Below are positions 1 to 5,971 of a DNA stretch of 16,573 nt, one piece after another. Within the stretch, counting starts at the first letter, position 1. Each line of letters starts with the position of its first letter. This DNA is from JBMNOU01 sp050943215 (lineage in GTDB: Bacteria > Bacillota > Clostridia > Christensenellales > SZUA-584), in the NCBI GenBank assembly GCA_050943215.1, contig JBMNOU010000041.1, positions 1 through 16,573 of the forward strand, given 5' to 3'. The translations under genes and the position numbers were made by a program. The notes beneath the pieces were generated by a model. That model saw nothing but the letters and a program-made list of their open reading frames with translations, was not told where the DNA came from and did not search any database.

Positions 1-42
1 CATCTCAATAAACTTAACTTTGATTTTGTTGTCAATCAGTAG

Positions 43-246
43 ACGCTTGCTAGAACAACAAGTCTGGCCTGCGTTTGCAAGTCTACTTCCCAATGCTTCG
101 CTAACGGCATATTCCAAATGATTGATAAGTGTAAAGATCGCAAAGCGATTGCGCTTATTGGTAGCCACACGGATCCAGATTTTACAGATAAAACATATGT
201 ACGGCTTGATATTGAACAGATCCGCAGAGCTATTGAGACACTTTAA
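43..246 (+). pseudogene. Possible tyrosine recombinase C-terminal remnant
   Basis: A plus-strand frame is open from a stop at 40-42 to a stop at 244-246, about 67 codons, with no convincing start or ribosome binding site. Its last 30 residues read like the tail of a tyrosine integrase: a GSHTDPDFT stretch in place of the usual GH(S/T) box, then KTYVRLDIEQIRRAI, where the Tyr codon at 196-198 would be the nucleophile. The upstream part does not show the HxxR box, and the same frame is stopped at 40-42, so any such gene is broken. It ends about 80 bases from the 3' end of tRNA-Arg, the usual target side for such integrases. The family assignment is inference from a short match; it could also be unrelated non-coding sequence. 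Confidence 0.35.
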
Positions 247-293
247 AACATATCCGCAATATACACGCATATATATTTAGGTGGTAAAATATA

Positions 294-327
294 AAAACCC
301 CGATAGTCCAGCTTCTATCGAGGTTTT
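294..327 (-). terminator. Rho-independent terminator of tRNA-Arg
   Basis: A 13-base stem (315-327 with 294-306, one G-U wobble in the minus-strand RNA) encloses an 8-base loop. On the minus strand it ends in GGGGTTTTTATATTTT, a typical U tract. It lies 2 bases beyond the tRNA CCA end, so it closes the tRNA transcript. Confidence 0.85.
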
Positions 328-328
328 C

Positions 329-405
329 TGGCGTGCCCGGAGGGATTCGAACCCGCGACCTTTTGATTCGTAGTCAAACACTCTATCCAGCTGAGCTACG
401 GGCAC
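329..405 (-). tRNA. tRNA-Arg(ACG)
   Basis: The minus strand folds as a complete tRNA. The 7-bp acceptor stem is GTGCCCG (399-405) with CGGGCAC (333-339). The D arm is GCTCAGCTGGATAGAG, the anticodon loop CTACGAA has anticodon ACG at 369-371, and the T arm contains GGTTCGAATCC. The discriminator base is G and the 3' CCA is encoded (329-331). ACG, with A34 edited to inosine, reads CGN arginine codons. It is transcribed alone from the promoter at 435-463 and closed by the hairpin at 294-327. The tail of a possible integrase lies beyond its 3' end. Confidence 0.97.
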
Positions 406-434
406 ATTAAAAACCTTCTTTTAAACGCTTCCCT

Positions 435-463
435 ATTTTAATATATACATTACGTGTTGTCAA
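435..463 (-). promoter_or_regulatory. Sigma-A promoter of tRNA-Arg
   Basis: On the minus strand TTGACA (458-463) and TAAAAT (435-440) are separated by exactly 17 bases (441-457). This near-consensus pair places the transcription start about 23 bases before the mature tRNA 5' end. Confidence 0.85.
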
Positions 464-586
464 TATCAGAAGGAACAAATACTCTTTCTGCTAAGCTTTA
501 TTTAAATTGACTCTCTATGATCTCACAAGATACAATTAATATTTCATAATATACAATACCTGATTTATGGTTTTTAGGGATAGGAT

Positions 587-787
587 TTAGGCAAGATAGC
601 TGCAACTATAAAAACAAGTGACAACATACAAGGTCAGTCCCATATGATTAAAAACCAGCAGTTTTAAAATCAAAAACAAAATGTTTTTGAGGCTAGGAAA
701 AACAAACTGTATGTCTCCCCCATGACAAAATCCCATCATTACACATGTATACGCTATACACATAAGACCAAGATATTCATATTGCAC
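587..787 (-). CDS. Doubtful small hydrophobic ORF
   Basis: A 66-codon minus-strand frame starts with GTG 10 bases after the DUF1292 gene ends. The translation is very hydrophobic, with two possible membrane segments (residues about 6-20 and 34-60) and five cysteines. There is no clear Shine-Dalgarno sequence before the GTG, and I recognise no family. It could be a small membrane peptide, the remains of a lost gene, or chance reading of AT-rich DNA. It would be co-transcribed with the ireB operon because no terminator is visible between them. The rest of the 406-796 interval holds only the tRNA promoter. Confidence 0.2.
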   Translation of the reverse strand: MQYEYLGLMCIAYTCVMMGFCHGGDIQFVFPSLKNILFLILKLLVFNHMGLTLYVVTCFYSCSYLA

Positions 788-796
788 AAAAAGATT

Positions 797-1069
797 TTAC
801 TCTTCCTCGTCTTCATTATATAGCTTTTCAAACTCTTCCCAGACCCTATCTAGTTGATCGTCATCCTGAATGGGTATATAGCAATCGCTCCCGTCTTCAT
901 CTTCCATTATTTCAAGCAAAAGCACTTCACCGTTCTTGATACCGTCAACCTCGACCTCGGGTGTAAGCGCTACATAAAAGCTATCCTCAAAATCAAATGT
1001 CATGAGATGAAAAAATTTGACGTCCCGCCCATCCTCGTCCTTTAATATAACAACATTATCTTCGCTCAT
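797..1069 (-). CDS. DUF1292 family protein (YrzB-like)
   Basis: A small, very acidic 90-residue protein of the DUF1292 family (B. subtilis YrzB); the molecular function is unknown. Typical features are the opening NVVILKDEDGRDVKF, a central beta-rich part (FEDSFYVALTPEVE), the EDEDGSDCYIPIQDD stretch, and a Glu/Asp-rich C terminus. The ATG at 1069 is preceded by AGGGAGAAAGAAGAT, a good ribosome binding site. It lies about 90 bases downstream of ruvX, the same order as yrzL-yrrK-yrzB in Bacillus, so co-transcription from the promoter before ireB is likely. The family call rests on sequence character plus the conserved neighbourhood. Confidence 0.88.
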   Translation of the reverse strand: MSEDNVVILKDEDGRDVKFFHLMTFDFEDSFYVALTPEVEVDGIKNGEVLLLEIMEDEDGSDCYIPIQDDDQLDRVWEEFEKLYNEDEEE

Positions 1070-1160
1070 ATCTTCTTTCTCCCTAAAATATTTGACTGTT
1101 TTGCATTTATATTATTGTCTAATTTCATATATATTTATACATCACTCACATGCAGATTTT

Positions 1161-1577
1161 CTATTTTGTATTCGCATGTGTATCAAGATAAGTGCTCAAA
1201 ATATACACAGCCGCCAACTTATCCACCACCTGTCTGCGCTTCTTCCTTGACATATCCGCCTCAAGAAGCGTTCTTTCTGCACTGACTGTAGTGAGCCGCT
1301 CATCCTGAAAAGCAATAAGCATACCAAGCTGTTCAACCTCGTCCATGAATTGACGCACTTTTTCTGCGGATGGCCCCTCGCTGCCGTTCATATTTAGTGG
1401 CAATCCTGCGACAATCAATTCCGCGCCAAGCATTTTGGCTTTATCCGCGATATACACCACATCCCCCTGCCCTTTTCTTTCGTATGTTTCCACACCCTGG
1501 GCAGTCATTCCGAGCATATCCGAAACCGCTATGCCGATCCGCTTTTCCCCAATATCGATACCCATTATTCTTCGCAT
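1161..1577 (-). CDS. ruvX: RuvX/YqgF Holliday junction resolvase-like nuclease
   Basis: A 138-residue YqgF/RuvX protein with an RNase H-like fold, linked in this family to Holliday junction resolution and pre-16S rRNA 5' end processing. The motifs are complete: GIDIGEKRIGIAVSD with Asp8, VAGLPLNMNGSEGP (residues 56-69), QDERLTT with Glu93, and RRQVVDKLAA with Asp119; these acidic residues form the presumed metal site. The ATG at 1577 follows AAGGTGATTTAAT. It begins 1 base after the stop of the aldo/keto reductase gene, so translation is probably coupled. The length is normal for the family. Order with ireB and DUF1292 matches Bacillus yrzL-yrrK-yrzB, except for the reductase inserted in between. 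Confidence 0.96.
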   Translation of the reverse strand: MRRIMGIDIGEKRIGIAVSDMLGMTAQGVETYERKGQGDVVYIADKAKMLGAELIVAGLPLNMNGSEGPSAEKVRQFMDEVEQLGMLIAFQDERLTTVSAERTLLEADMSRKKRRQVVDKLAAVYILSTYLDTHANTK

Positions 1578-1578
1578 A

Positions 1579-2514
1579 TTAAATCACCTTTATCGCAAAA
1601 TTTGGGCAGGCTGCGCCGCAATAACCGCAGAACACGCAGCGTGCCTGATCGATCTTTATCCTTTTCTCGTAAAGCCTCAGCGCGTTGTTCTGACAAGCAT
1701 CTACGCAGCATCCGCATCCAACACACCAGTCGTGTATCATAAGCTCCCTTTTTATTCCCAGACTCGAAAACATAACATCCCGCTGTCCGTTGAAAAACGC
1801 GCAATTTTGTGCGATTTCCTGTTTGCTTTGCATACCAACCGCCACCGAATGAACATATGGGCTATCCACCGCGTATGTAAACGCTTCTCGAACTTGGCCA
1901 TAAAGATGGCCACCGCCAAGAGGTTTCATTGCAAATATCCCTTTTCCGGCTTTAAACGCAGCTCTTACTGCATTTTCCATGTCCTCGCGGGTACCGTCAA
2001 CAACACCAATGCCTCTTAAGTTATAAATTGGATGAATAATATCAATTTCTTTAAGCCGGGCCGCTGCCCGTACGCAAGCCACAAAATGTGTAGACACTCC
2101 GAAAGCACGTATAATGCCTTGCTGCTTCTTTTTTAAAAAATATTCTATTGCCTCGCCATGACCGCGCAGAGTATGTTCGCTTTCCTGCTCATGCAACATA
2201 AAAATATCAACATAATCTCTTCCAAGTTCTAAAAGCGCCCGATCAAGGCTTTGCTTTGCCGTGTCCGTATTATAAGAATACGATTTAGTAGAAATGACAA
2301 CGCTGTTATTCCCCGCAAATGCTCTTTTTAAATGAGCATATGTACCATAGATCTCTGCTGTATCAAAAAAAGTCACGCCCATATCATAAGCTGACTTTAA
2401 AAGCTCTGCACCCTTTTCCACATCAAAACTTCTTTGCAGAGGACTGATTGTTAATGTGCCAAAACAAAGCTTCGAGACACGCAGCCCGGTATGGCCAAGC
2501 ATTGCGTATTCCAA
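1579..2514 (-). CDS. Aldo/keto reductase with C-terminal 2x[4Fe-4S] domain
   Basis: A 311-residue NAD(P)H-type aldo/keto reductase with a ferredoxin tail. The catalytic tetrad is present: Asp51 and Tyr56 (FFDTAEIYG), Lys77 (VVISTK) and His108 (DIFMLHE). The (beta/alpha)8 barrel covers about residues 1-250. The last 50 residues carry two CxxCxxCxxxC motifs (Cys264/267/270/274 and Cys293/296/299/303), binding two [4Fe-4S] clusters. This architecture is common in anaerobes; the substrate is unknown. The start is TTG at 2514, which yields MEYAMLGHTG, matching the family's usual N terminus. Its ribosome binding site (AAAGGCAG) is only moderate, and ATG at 2502 is the alternative. The gene starts directly at the ireB stop and ends 1 base before ruvX, an unusual position inside a conserved operon. 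Confidence 0.93.
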   Translation of the reverse strand: MEYAMLGHTGLRVSKLCFGTLTISPLQRSFDVEKGAELLKSAYDMGVTFFDTAEIYGTYAHLKRAFAGNNSVVISTKSYSYNTDTAKQSLDRALLELGRDYVDIFMLHEQESEHTLRGHGEAIEYFLKKKQQGIIRAFGVSTHFVACVRAAARLKEIDIIHPIYNLRGIGVVDGTREDMENAVRAAFKAGKGIFAMKPLGGGHLYGQVREAFTYAVDSPYVHSVAVGMQSKQEIAQNCAFFNGQRDVMFSSLGIKRELMIHDWCVGCGCCVDACQNNALRLYEKRIKIDQARCVFCGYCGAACPNFAIKVI

Positions 2515-2784
2515 TTAATAATCTGCCTTTACCATATTATCGATATAAACCTTGACAAACTCTTCTAAAAGCTCATCCCTTTCCACACGTTTAACAATAG
2601 ACCGGGCATTTTTATAGCTTGTAATGTATGTAGGGTCGCCGGAAATAATATATCCAACAAGCTGGTTGACGGGATCATATCCCTTGTCTTTAAGCGCGTC
2701 GTAGACAAGCCATATCACCTCTCTTGCCGGATTTTCAAGCTCTTTTTCTAAAGAAAACTTCATAGTCTCGTCAAATCTCGCCAC
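2515..2784 (-). CDS. ireB: IreB family regulatory phosphoprotein (UPF0297/YrzL)
   Basis: An 89-residue UPF0297 protein. In Enterococcus faecalis, IreB is phosphorylated by the PASTA kinase IreK and modulates intrinsic cephalosporin resistance. Family signatures are FDETMKF at the N terminus (Thr7 conserved; the second phospho-threonine, Thr4, is Phe here), REVIWLVYDALKDKGYDPVN, QLVGYIISGDPTYIT and VERDELLEEFVKVYID. The frame is open to 2976, but GTG at 2784 is the real start. It follows AGGGGGTG at good spacing, gives the family's usual length, and lies just downstream of a consensus promoter whose elements fall inside the longer frame. First gene of the ireB-reductase-ruvX-DUF1292 operon. 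Confidence 0.93.
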   Translation of the reverse strand: MARFDETMKFSLEKELENPAREVIWLVYDALKDKGYDPVNQLVGYIISGDPTYITSYKNARSIVKRVERDELLEEFVKVYIDNMVKADY

Positions 2785-2811
2785 AAGAACACCCCCTATA
2801 TACTTCATTTT

Positions 2812-2840
2812 ATTATATACCATATATCCGGATATTTCAA
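2812..2840 (-). promoter_or_regulatory. Sigma-A promoter of the ireB operon
   Basis: Minus-strand TTGAAA (2835-2840) and a perfect TATAAT (2812-2817) are separated by 17 bases (2818-2834). Transcription would start near 2805, about 20 bases before the GTG of ireB. Confidence 0.85.
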
Positions 2841-2900
2841 ACGAATTAGTTACGTTTTTGTATGTTTTTAGTAAATATTTGCGATTTGTTAGTTTACTAA

Positions 2901-2930
2901 TAAATAGCAAAGCCGGCAAAACAGCCGGCT
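2901..2930 (-). terminator. Terminator after the 53-codon gene
   Basis: A perfect 7-bp GC-rich stem, AGCCGGC/GCCGGCT (2924-2930 with 2911-2917), has a 6-base loop. On the minus strand it is followed by TTGCTATTTATT. It lies 11 bases after the stop of the small gene and upstream of the ireB promoter, so it separates the two units. Confidence 0.7.
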
Positions 2931-2941
2931 CATCTAGGGGG

Positions 2942-3103
2942 TTAACTGCCTGATTCCATATTATCCATATGAGCATTAATTGCCCTTCTACCTTTGCTGA
3001 TAGCCCTTTTTATCTGTGGCTGAAAATATGGCATCGCTATCATCGCTGCAGCGGCGCCAAGAACGCTGCCGGCAATCATGCCAAATACCCAATTCCCTTT
3101 CAT
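2942..3103 (-). CDS. Small YtxH-like membrane-anchored protein (53 aa)
   Basis: A short gene with a strong ribosome binding site (GAAAGGAGTGTTGAA before the ATG at 3103), ending at TAA 2942-2944. The protein begins MKGNWVFGMIAGSVLGAAAA. This gives one glycine/alanine-rich membrane segment (about residues 4-25), followed by a basic helix (QIKRAISKGRRAI) and an acidic end. This plan resembles YtxH-like and other small clostridial proteins with a single N-terminal helix; the function is unknown. It lies 93 bases downstream of iscU and is closed by its own terminator at 2901-2930, which supports a real transcribed gene. Whether it belongs to the isc transcript or has its own promoter is not clear. 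Confidence 0.75.
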   Translation of the reverse strand: MKGNWVFGMIAGSVLGAAAAMIAMPYFQPQIKRAISKGRRAINAHMDNMESGS

Positions 3104-3196
3104 TTCAACACTCCTTTCAAGCAGTTGCTATTAGTAGTTTGCTCAAAAAAATGCCATATAACTCAAACATATGTATCCAATATTGGTATTTAAGTC

Positions 3197-3562
3197 CTAT
3201 TCCCTTGATTTGTAATTTTCGATTGCAGCTTTAATTGCATCTTCGACCAATAGTGAGCAGTGAATTTTCTTTTCGGGTAAACCACCAAGTTCCTTAATGA
3301 TATCCGCCTTGGTCATGGCCTGTGCCTCTTCAATTGTTCTTCCCTTTGCCATTTCGGTTGCAATGCTGGAAGATGCGATCGCCGCGCAGCACCCATATGT
3401 TTTGTATTTTATGTCCGTTATCCTGTTATTATCAACCTTGATATACATTTTCATCGTATCCCCGCATTCGCTGCTGCCAACCTCTGCAAAACCGTCCGGG
3501 TCTTCCATCTCTCCAACATTATGAGGGTTTTTAAAATGCTCCAGCACCTTTTCATTATACAT
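3197..3562 (-). CDS. iscU: IscU/NifU-type Fe-S cluster assembly scaffold
   Basis: A 121-residue scaffold on which [2Fe-2S]/[4Fe-4S] clusters are built from sulfur delivered by IscS. The three conserved cysteines are present: Cys33 in SSECGDTM with Asp35 beside it, Cys58 in TYGCCAAIASSS, and Cys102 in KIHCSLL. Position 59 is an extra cysteine where glycine is usual. The ATG at 3562 has a consensus AAAGGAGAT and gives the standard N terminus MYNEKVLEHFKNPHNVG. The longer open frame to 3640 runs into the end of iscS and is not used. The gene overlaps the iscS end by 8 bases, indicating translational coupling. This is the NifU N-terminal domain only, with no ferredoxin or Nfu domain. Confidence 0.96.
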   Translation of the reverse strand: MYNEKVLEHFKNPHNVGEMEDPDGFAEVGSSECGDTMKMYIKVDNNRITDIKYKTYGCCAAIASSSIATEMAKGRTIEEAQAMTKADIIKELGGLPEKKIHCSLLVEDAIKAAIENYKSRE

Positions 3563-4727
3563 GTTTTTTATCTCCTTTATATTGTGCAAAAAGTGGCGAT
3601 ATCTCCCGTATGCTGATAACCGCGCTTTTCGTTTTTTCAATCACCGCATCAATCTGCTCCTCAGTATTATCCCGTCCAATCGTAAAGCGAACAGCTCCCC
3701 TCGCGTTTACAGTGCTGACCCCCATCGCTAACAGTACGTGGGACGGGTGCGGCGACCCTGAAGTGCATGCAGAGCCTGTAGAAACCGCAATACCATTAAG
3801 GTCGAGATGTGTCATCAGCGCCTCGCCTTCAATACCGCCGAAAGTAATATTCACGTTGCCAGGCAGCCGCTGCGTTTCATGTCCGTTAAACCATGTCTGT
3901 GGTATCTGAAGAAGCCCACCGCGAAGCCGCTGCGAAAGAGCCCTCTCATGCGCATTTTCTTTCTCCATTGTCTCAGCCGCCAGCTCTGCGGCTGCACCAA
4001 GCCCCACGATCCCCGGGGTATTTATCGTCCCGGAACGTAAATCCCTCTCTTGCGCACCGCCATGCATAAATTTGCCGATCTTAATTCCTTTTTTGATATA
4101 AAGAGCCCCAACTCCTTTGGGCCCGTAAAACTTATGCGCACTCATTGACAGCATATCAATGCCAAGAGACTCAACATCGATATTAAGATGTCCAACAGCC
4201 TGTACAGCATCTGTATGAAAAACGATTCCACGGTCTTTAGCAATCATTCCAATTTCGCCTATAGGCATAACAGTACCCACCTCATTGTTCGCAAACATAA
4301 TGCTGATGAGTATTGTGTCTTCTCGTATTGCGTCCTCTACGCTTTTTGCACTGACCATAGCTTTATCATCAACAGGCAGAAAAGTGATATCAAACCCCTT
4401 GGTCTTTAGATATTCACATGTATCAAGCACAGCGTGATGCTCGACGGTAGACGTAATGATATGGCCTTTTTTTGCTGTCTGAGCTATGCCTTTTATAGCC
4501 CAGTTATCACTCTCTGTTCCACCCGAAGTAAAGTAAATTCCATCCCGGTTTGCACCTATCGCCTGCGCAACCTGTCCGCGAGCGATACTAATGGCCTTTT
4601 CCGCTTCTCTGCCATACCCATATGGAGTTGAAGCATTCCCGAATACATCTGTAAAAAAAGGCACCATCTTTTCCATTACACGTTTATCCGTATGCGTTGT
4701 TGCTGCATGATCCAAATATATATCCAT
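3555..4727 (-). CDS. iscS: Cysteine desulfurase IscS/NifS
   Basis: A 390-residue class V PLP enzyme that converts cysteine to alanine and transfers the persulfide to IscU. Motifs in order: YLDHAATTHTD at the N terminus; TSTVEHHAVLDTC with the PLP-stacking His97; MFANNEVGTVMPI; HTDAVQAVGH with Asp173; SAHKFYGPKGVGALY with the Schiff-base Lys199; the RSGTIN(T) signature at 231-237; and STGSACTSG with catalytic Cys321 on the mobile loop. The long loop with GSACTSG assigns it to the IscS/NifS group rather than SufS. The ATG at 4727 has AGGG 7 bases upstream. It begins 9 bases after iscR and overlaps iscU by 8 bases. Confidence 0.97.
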   Translation of the reverse strand: MDIYLDHAATTHTDKRVMEKMVPFFTDVFGNASTPYGYGREAEKAISIARGQVAQAIGANRDGIYFTSGGTESDNWAIKGIAQTAKKGHIITSTVEHHAVLDTCEYLKTKGFDITFLPVDDKAMVSAKSVEDAIREDTILISIMFANNEVGTVMPIGEIGMIAKDRGIVFHTDAVQAVGHLNIDVESLGIDMLSMSAHKFYGPKGVGALYIKKGIKIGKFMHGGAQERDLRSGTINTPGIVGLGAAAELAAETMEKENAHERALSQRLRGGLLQIPQTWFNGHETQRLPGNVNITFGGIEGEALMTHLDLNGIAVSTGSACTSGSPHPSHVLLAMGVSTVNARGAVRFTIGRDNTEEQIDAVIEKTKSAVISIREISPLFAQYKGDKKHV

Positions 4728-4736
4728 ATTTTTACC

Positions 4737-5189
4737 CTAACACCTTACATTTTTTGCTTGCGGCTTAACGCTTGTTAGCCGATTATAGTCATCTACCATA
4801 TCCTGAAGCGATATCGAATTAACAACATTAGCAAACCCGTCGTAAATCCGCTGCCAAATAATGTGCGTTGTGCAATGCCCAATGTTCTGGCAGTCAACCA
4901 CGTCATCGCCCACGCATTCCGCTGGAACCAGCTCGCCCTCCAGCACCGTCAATACCCTGCCGACGGAAATATCATGAGGCTTTGCCCCAAGGTTATATCC
5001 TCCGCCTGCACCACGCGTACTCTCGACAAGCCCGGCGCCTTTCAGCTTTGAGAAAATCTGTTCAAGATACTGTTCACTTAGGCTCTGCGCGCCGGAGATC
5101 TGCTTAATGCTCAGCGGCCCTTCGCCGTACGCTTTTGCCAGCTCGAACATCGCTCTTAAACCGTATCGTCCTTTCGTTGAAATAATCAA
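4737..5189 (-). CDS. iscR: Rrf2 family Fe-S regulator, IscR-like
   Basis: A 150-residue winged-helix Rrf2 protein. The N terminus, MIISTKGRYGLRAM, is the family hallmark. The recognition region includes LSEQYLEQIFSKLKGAGLV, and the wing is STRGAGGGYNL. Three cysteines at 92, 100 and 106, with His105 in GHC, match the spacing of the [2Fe-2S] site of E. coli IscR. It is therefore expected to sense Fe-S status and repress its own operon. The start is TTG at 5189, preceded by GAGGTGG; it gives the conserved N terminus. It is the first gene of iscR-iscS-iscU, 9 bases before iscS. A palindrome overlapping the promoter at 5245-5261 could be its operator. Confidence 0.94.
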   Translation of the reverse strand: MIISTKGRYGLRAMFELAKAYGEGPLSIKQISGAQSLSEQYLEQIFSKLKGAGLVESTRGAGGGYNLGAKPHDISVGRVLTVLEGELVPAECVGDDVVDCQNIGHCTTHIIWQRIYDGFANVVNSISLQDMVDDYNRLTSVKPQAKNVRC

Positions 5190-5244
5190 CTTGCCACCTC
5201 ATTCCTTAAACCAGACCATTAATTCCGAGTTGTTTGATCAGAAT

Positions 5245-5274
5245 TATGTTATTATATCATAGTAATTTTGTCAA
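5245..5274 (-). promoter_or_regulatory. iscR promoter with overlapping imperfect palindrome
   Basis: The minus strand contains TTGACA (5269-5274). A perfect extended -10, TGATATAAT, lies at 5251-5259. A second choice, TAACAT at 5246-5251, is 17 bases from TTGACA. The 17-base sequence at 5245-5261 (arms TATGTTAT/ATATCATA, one mismatch pair per arm) is an imperfect palindrome on top of the -10, a plausible site for autorepression. Which -10 is used cannot be decided by eye. Confidence 0.65.
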
Positions 5275-5309
5275 GATTATTTTTTGTTATCTGCCGATAA
5301 ATATTCTGG

Positions 5310-5340
5310 AAAAAAATACACCGATGGGGCGTTCGGTGTG
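5310..5340 (-). terminator. Terminator of hsp20
   Basis: The stem ACACCGA/TCGGTGT (5333-5339 with 5318-5324) has an 8-base loop. On the minus strand it is followed by ATTTTTTT, 28 bases after the hsp20 stop. It separates the heat-shock gene from the iscR promoter. Confidence 0.8.
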
Positions 5341-5368
5341 TTTTGATTCTATTAAACATTGTGATCAA

Positions 5369-5809
5369 TTATTCAATCTTAATTCGCTTTGAATCATCGA
5401 TCCTCTTTTGCCTTGGTACAGAGATCTTGAGCACACCGTTGTCAAGCTTTGCATGAATCCCTTCTGAGGTTGCATCACCAAGGTAAATATTGCGCCGCAT
5501 AGAACTGTATCGTCTCTCGCGATGGATATAGTTCTTATTTTCCTGATTGATGTTATCTTCCCTATTAATGGCGATGCTTAAATTGCCATCCATTAATTCA
5601 ACGGTAATCTGTTCTTTGTTAACGCCAGGCAGTTCGGCCTCTACCAAGTATTCTTTTTCTGTTTCCTGGACGTCAACATTAAAAGTATCCCTTGCAAACC
5701 GGCGCCCCGCAAACCATGGATCATTAAAAAAGCTGTCAAAAAAGCCATAGAAGTCATCGGTGTTCGTCAAACCTTTGTTTCTCCAGTTAAATGGTACTAA
5801 ATTGGCCAT
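5369..5809 (-). CDS. Small heat shock protein, Hsp20/alpha-crystallin family
   Basis: A 146-residue ATP-independent holdase. A Phe/Trp-rich N-terminal arm (residues 1-38, with FYGFFDSFFNDPWFAG) precedes the alpha-crystallin domain (about 40-135), with FNVDVQETEKEYLVEAELPGV and the typical AKLDNGVLKISVP near its end. The tail KRIKIE contains an IxI motif used for oligomer contacts. ATG at 5809 is chosen because AAAGGAG lies 8 bases upstream; GTG and ATG codons at 5818 and 5815 are too close to that site. The gene stands alone, under a promoter with a perfect CIRCE operator, so it should be repressed by HrcA. It sits between sigE and iscR, a place often held by sigG after sigE. Confidence 0.95.
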   Translation of the reverse strand: MANLVPFNWRNKGLTNTDDFYGFFDSFFNDPWFAGRRFARDTFNVDVQETEKEYLVEAELPGVNKEQITVELMDGNLSIAINREDNINQENKNYIHRERRYSSMRRNIYLGDATSEGIHAKLDNGVLKISVPRQKRIDDSKRIKIE

Positions 5810-5837
5810 CAACATCACTCCTTTGCCTTATCTATTT

Positions 5838-5851
5838 AGTATATATATACT
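5838..5851. repeat. 14-bp perfect AT palindrome in the hsp20 leader
   Basis: AGTATATATATACT is fully self-complementary and lies in the 5' leader between the CIRCE element and the hsp20 ribosome binding site. It may form a weak RNA hairpin; no known factor is recognised. Confidence 0.4.
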
Positions 5852-5857
5852 GCTTTG

Positions 5858-5884
5858 TTAGCACTCTGGCCCCTAGAGTGCTAA
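5858..5884. promoter_or_regulatory. CIRCE operator (HrcA binding site)
   Basis: TTAGCACTC (5858-5866), 9 bases, then GAGTGCTAA (5876-5884): an exact match to the CIRCE consensus. It begins 2 bases downstream of the -10 of the hsp20 promoter, so HrcA bound here would block transcription start. HrcA itself is not in the window. Confidence 0.97.
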
Positions 5885-5886
5885 TT

Positions 5887-5892
5887 ATTATA
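5887..5892 (-). promoter_or_regulatory. -10 element of the hsp20 promoter
   Basis: A perfect TATAAT on the minus strand directly upstream of CIRCE. The -35 region is weak (best match CTAACA at 19-base spacing). Transcription would start inside the CIRCE element, the usual arrangement. Confidence 0.6.
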
Positions 5893-5971
5893 TGCCGCGT
5901 CTGTATTTTTATGTTAGTATCATGTACAAAATGTTTGTAATTATTCATAGCAAATGAAAAAGGGCATATAT

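Noticed and set aside
1435..2019. Plus-strand open frame of 194 codons
   Set aside because: It lies antisense to ruvX and the aldo/keto reductase, whose motifs are complete; its translation has no recognisable features.
2785..2976. N-terminal extension of IreB
   Set aside because: The extension crosses a consensus promoter and the terminator of the preceding gene; GTG at 2784 has the ribosome binding site and gives the family length.
3563..3640. N-terminal extension of IscU
   Set aside because: The extra codons lie over the iscS end in another frame; the ATG at 3562 has a consensus ribosome binding site.
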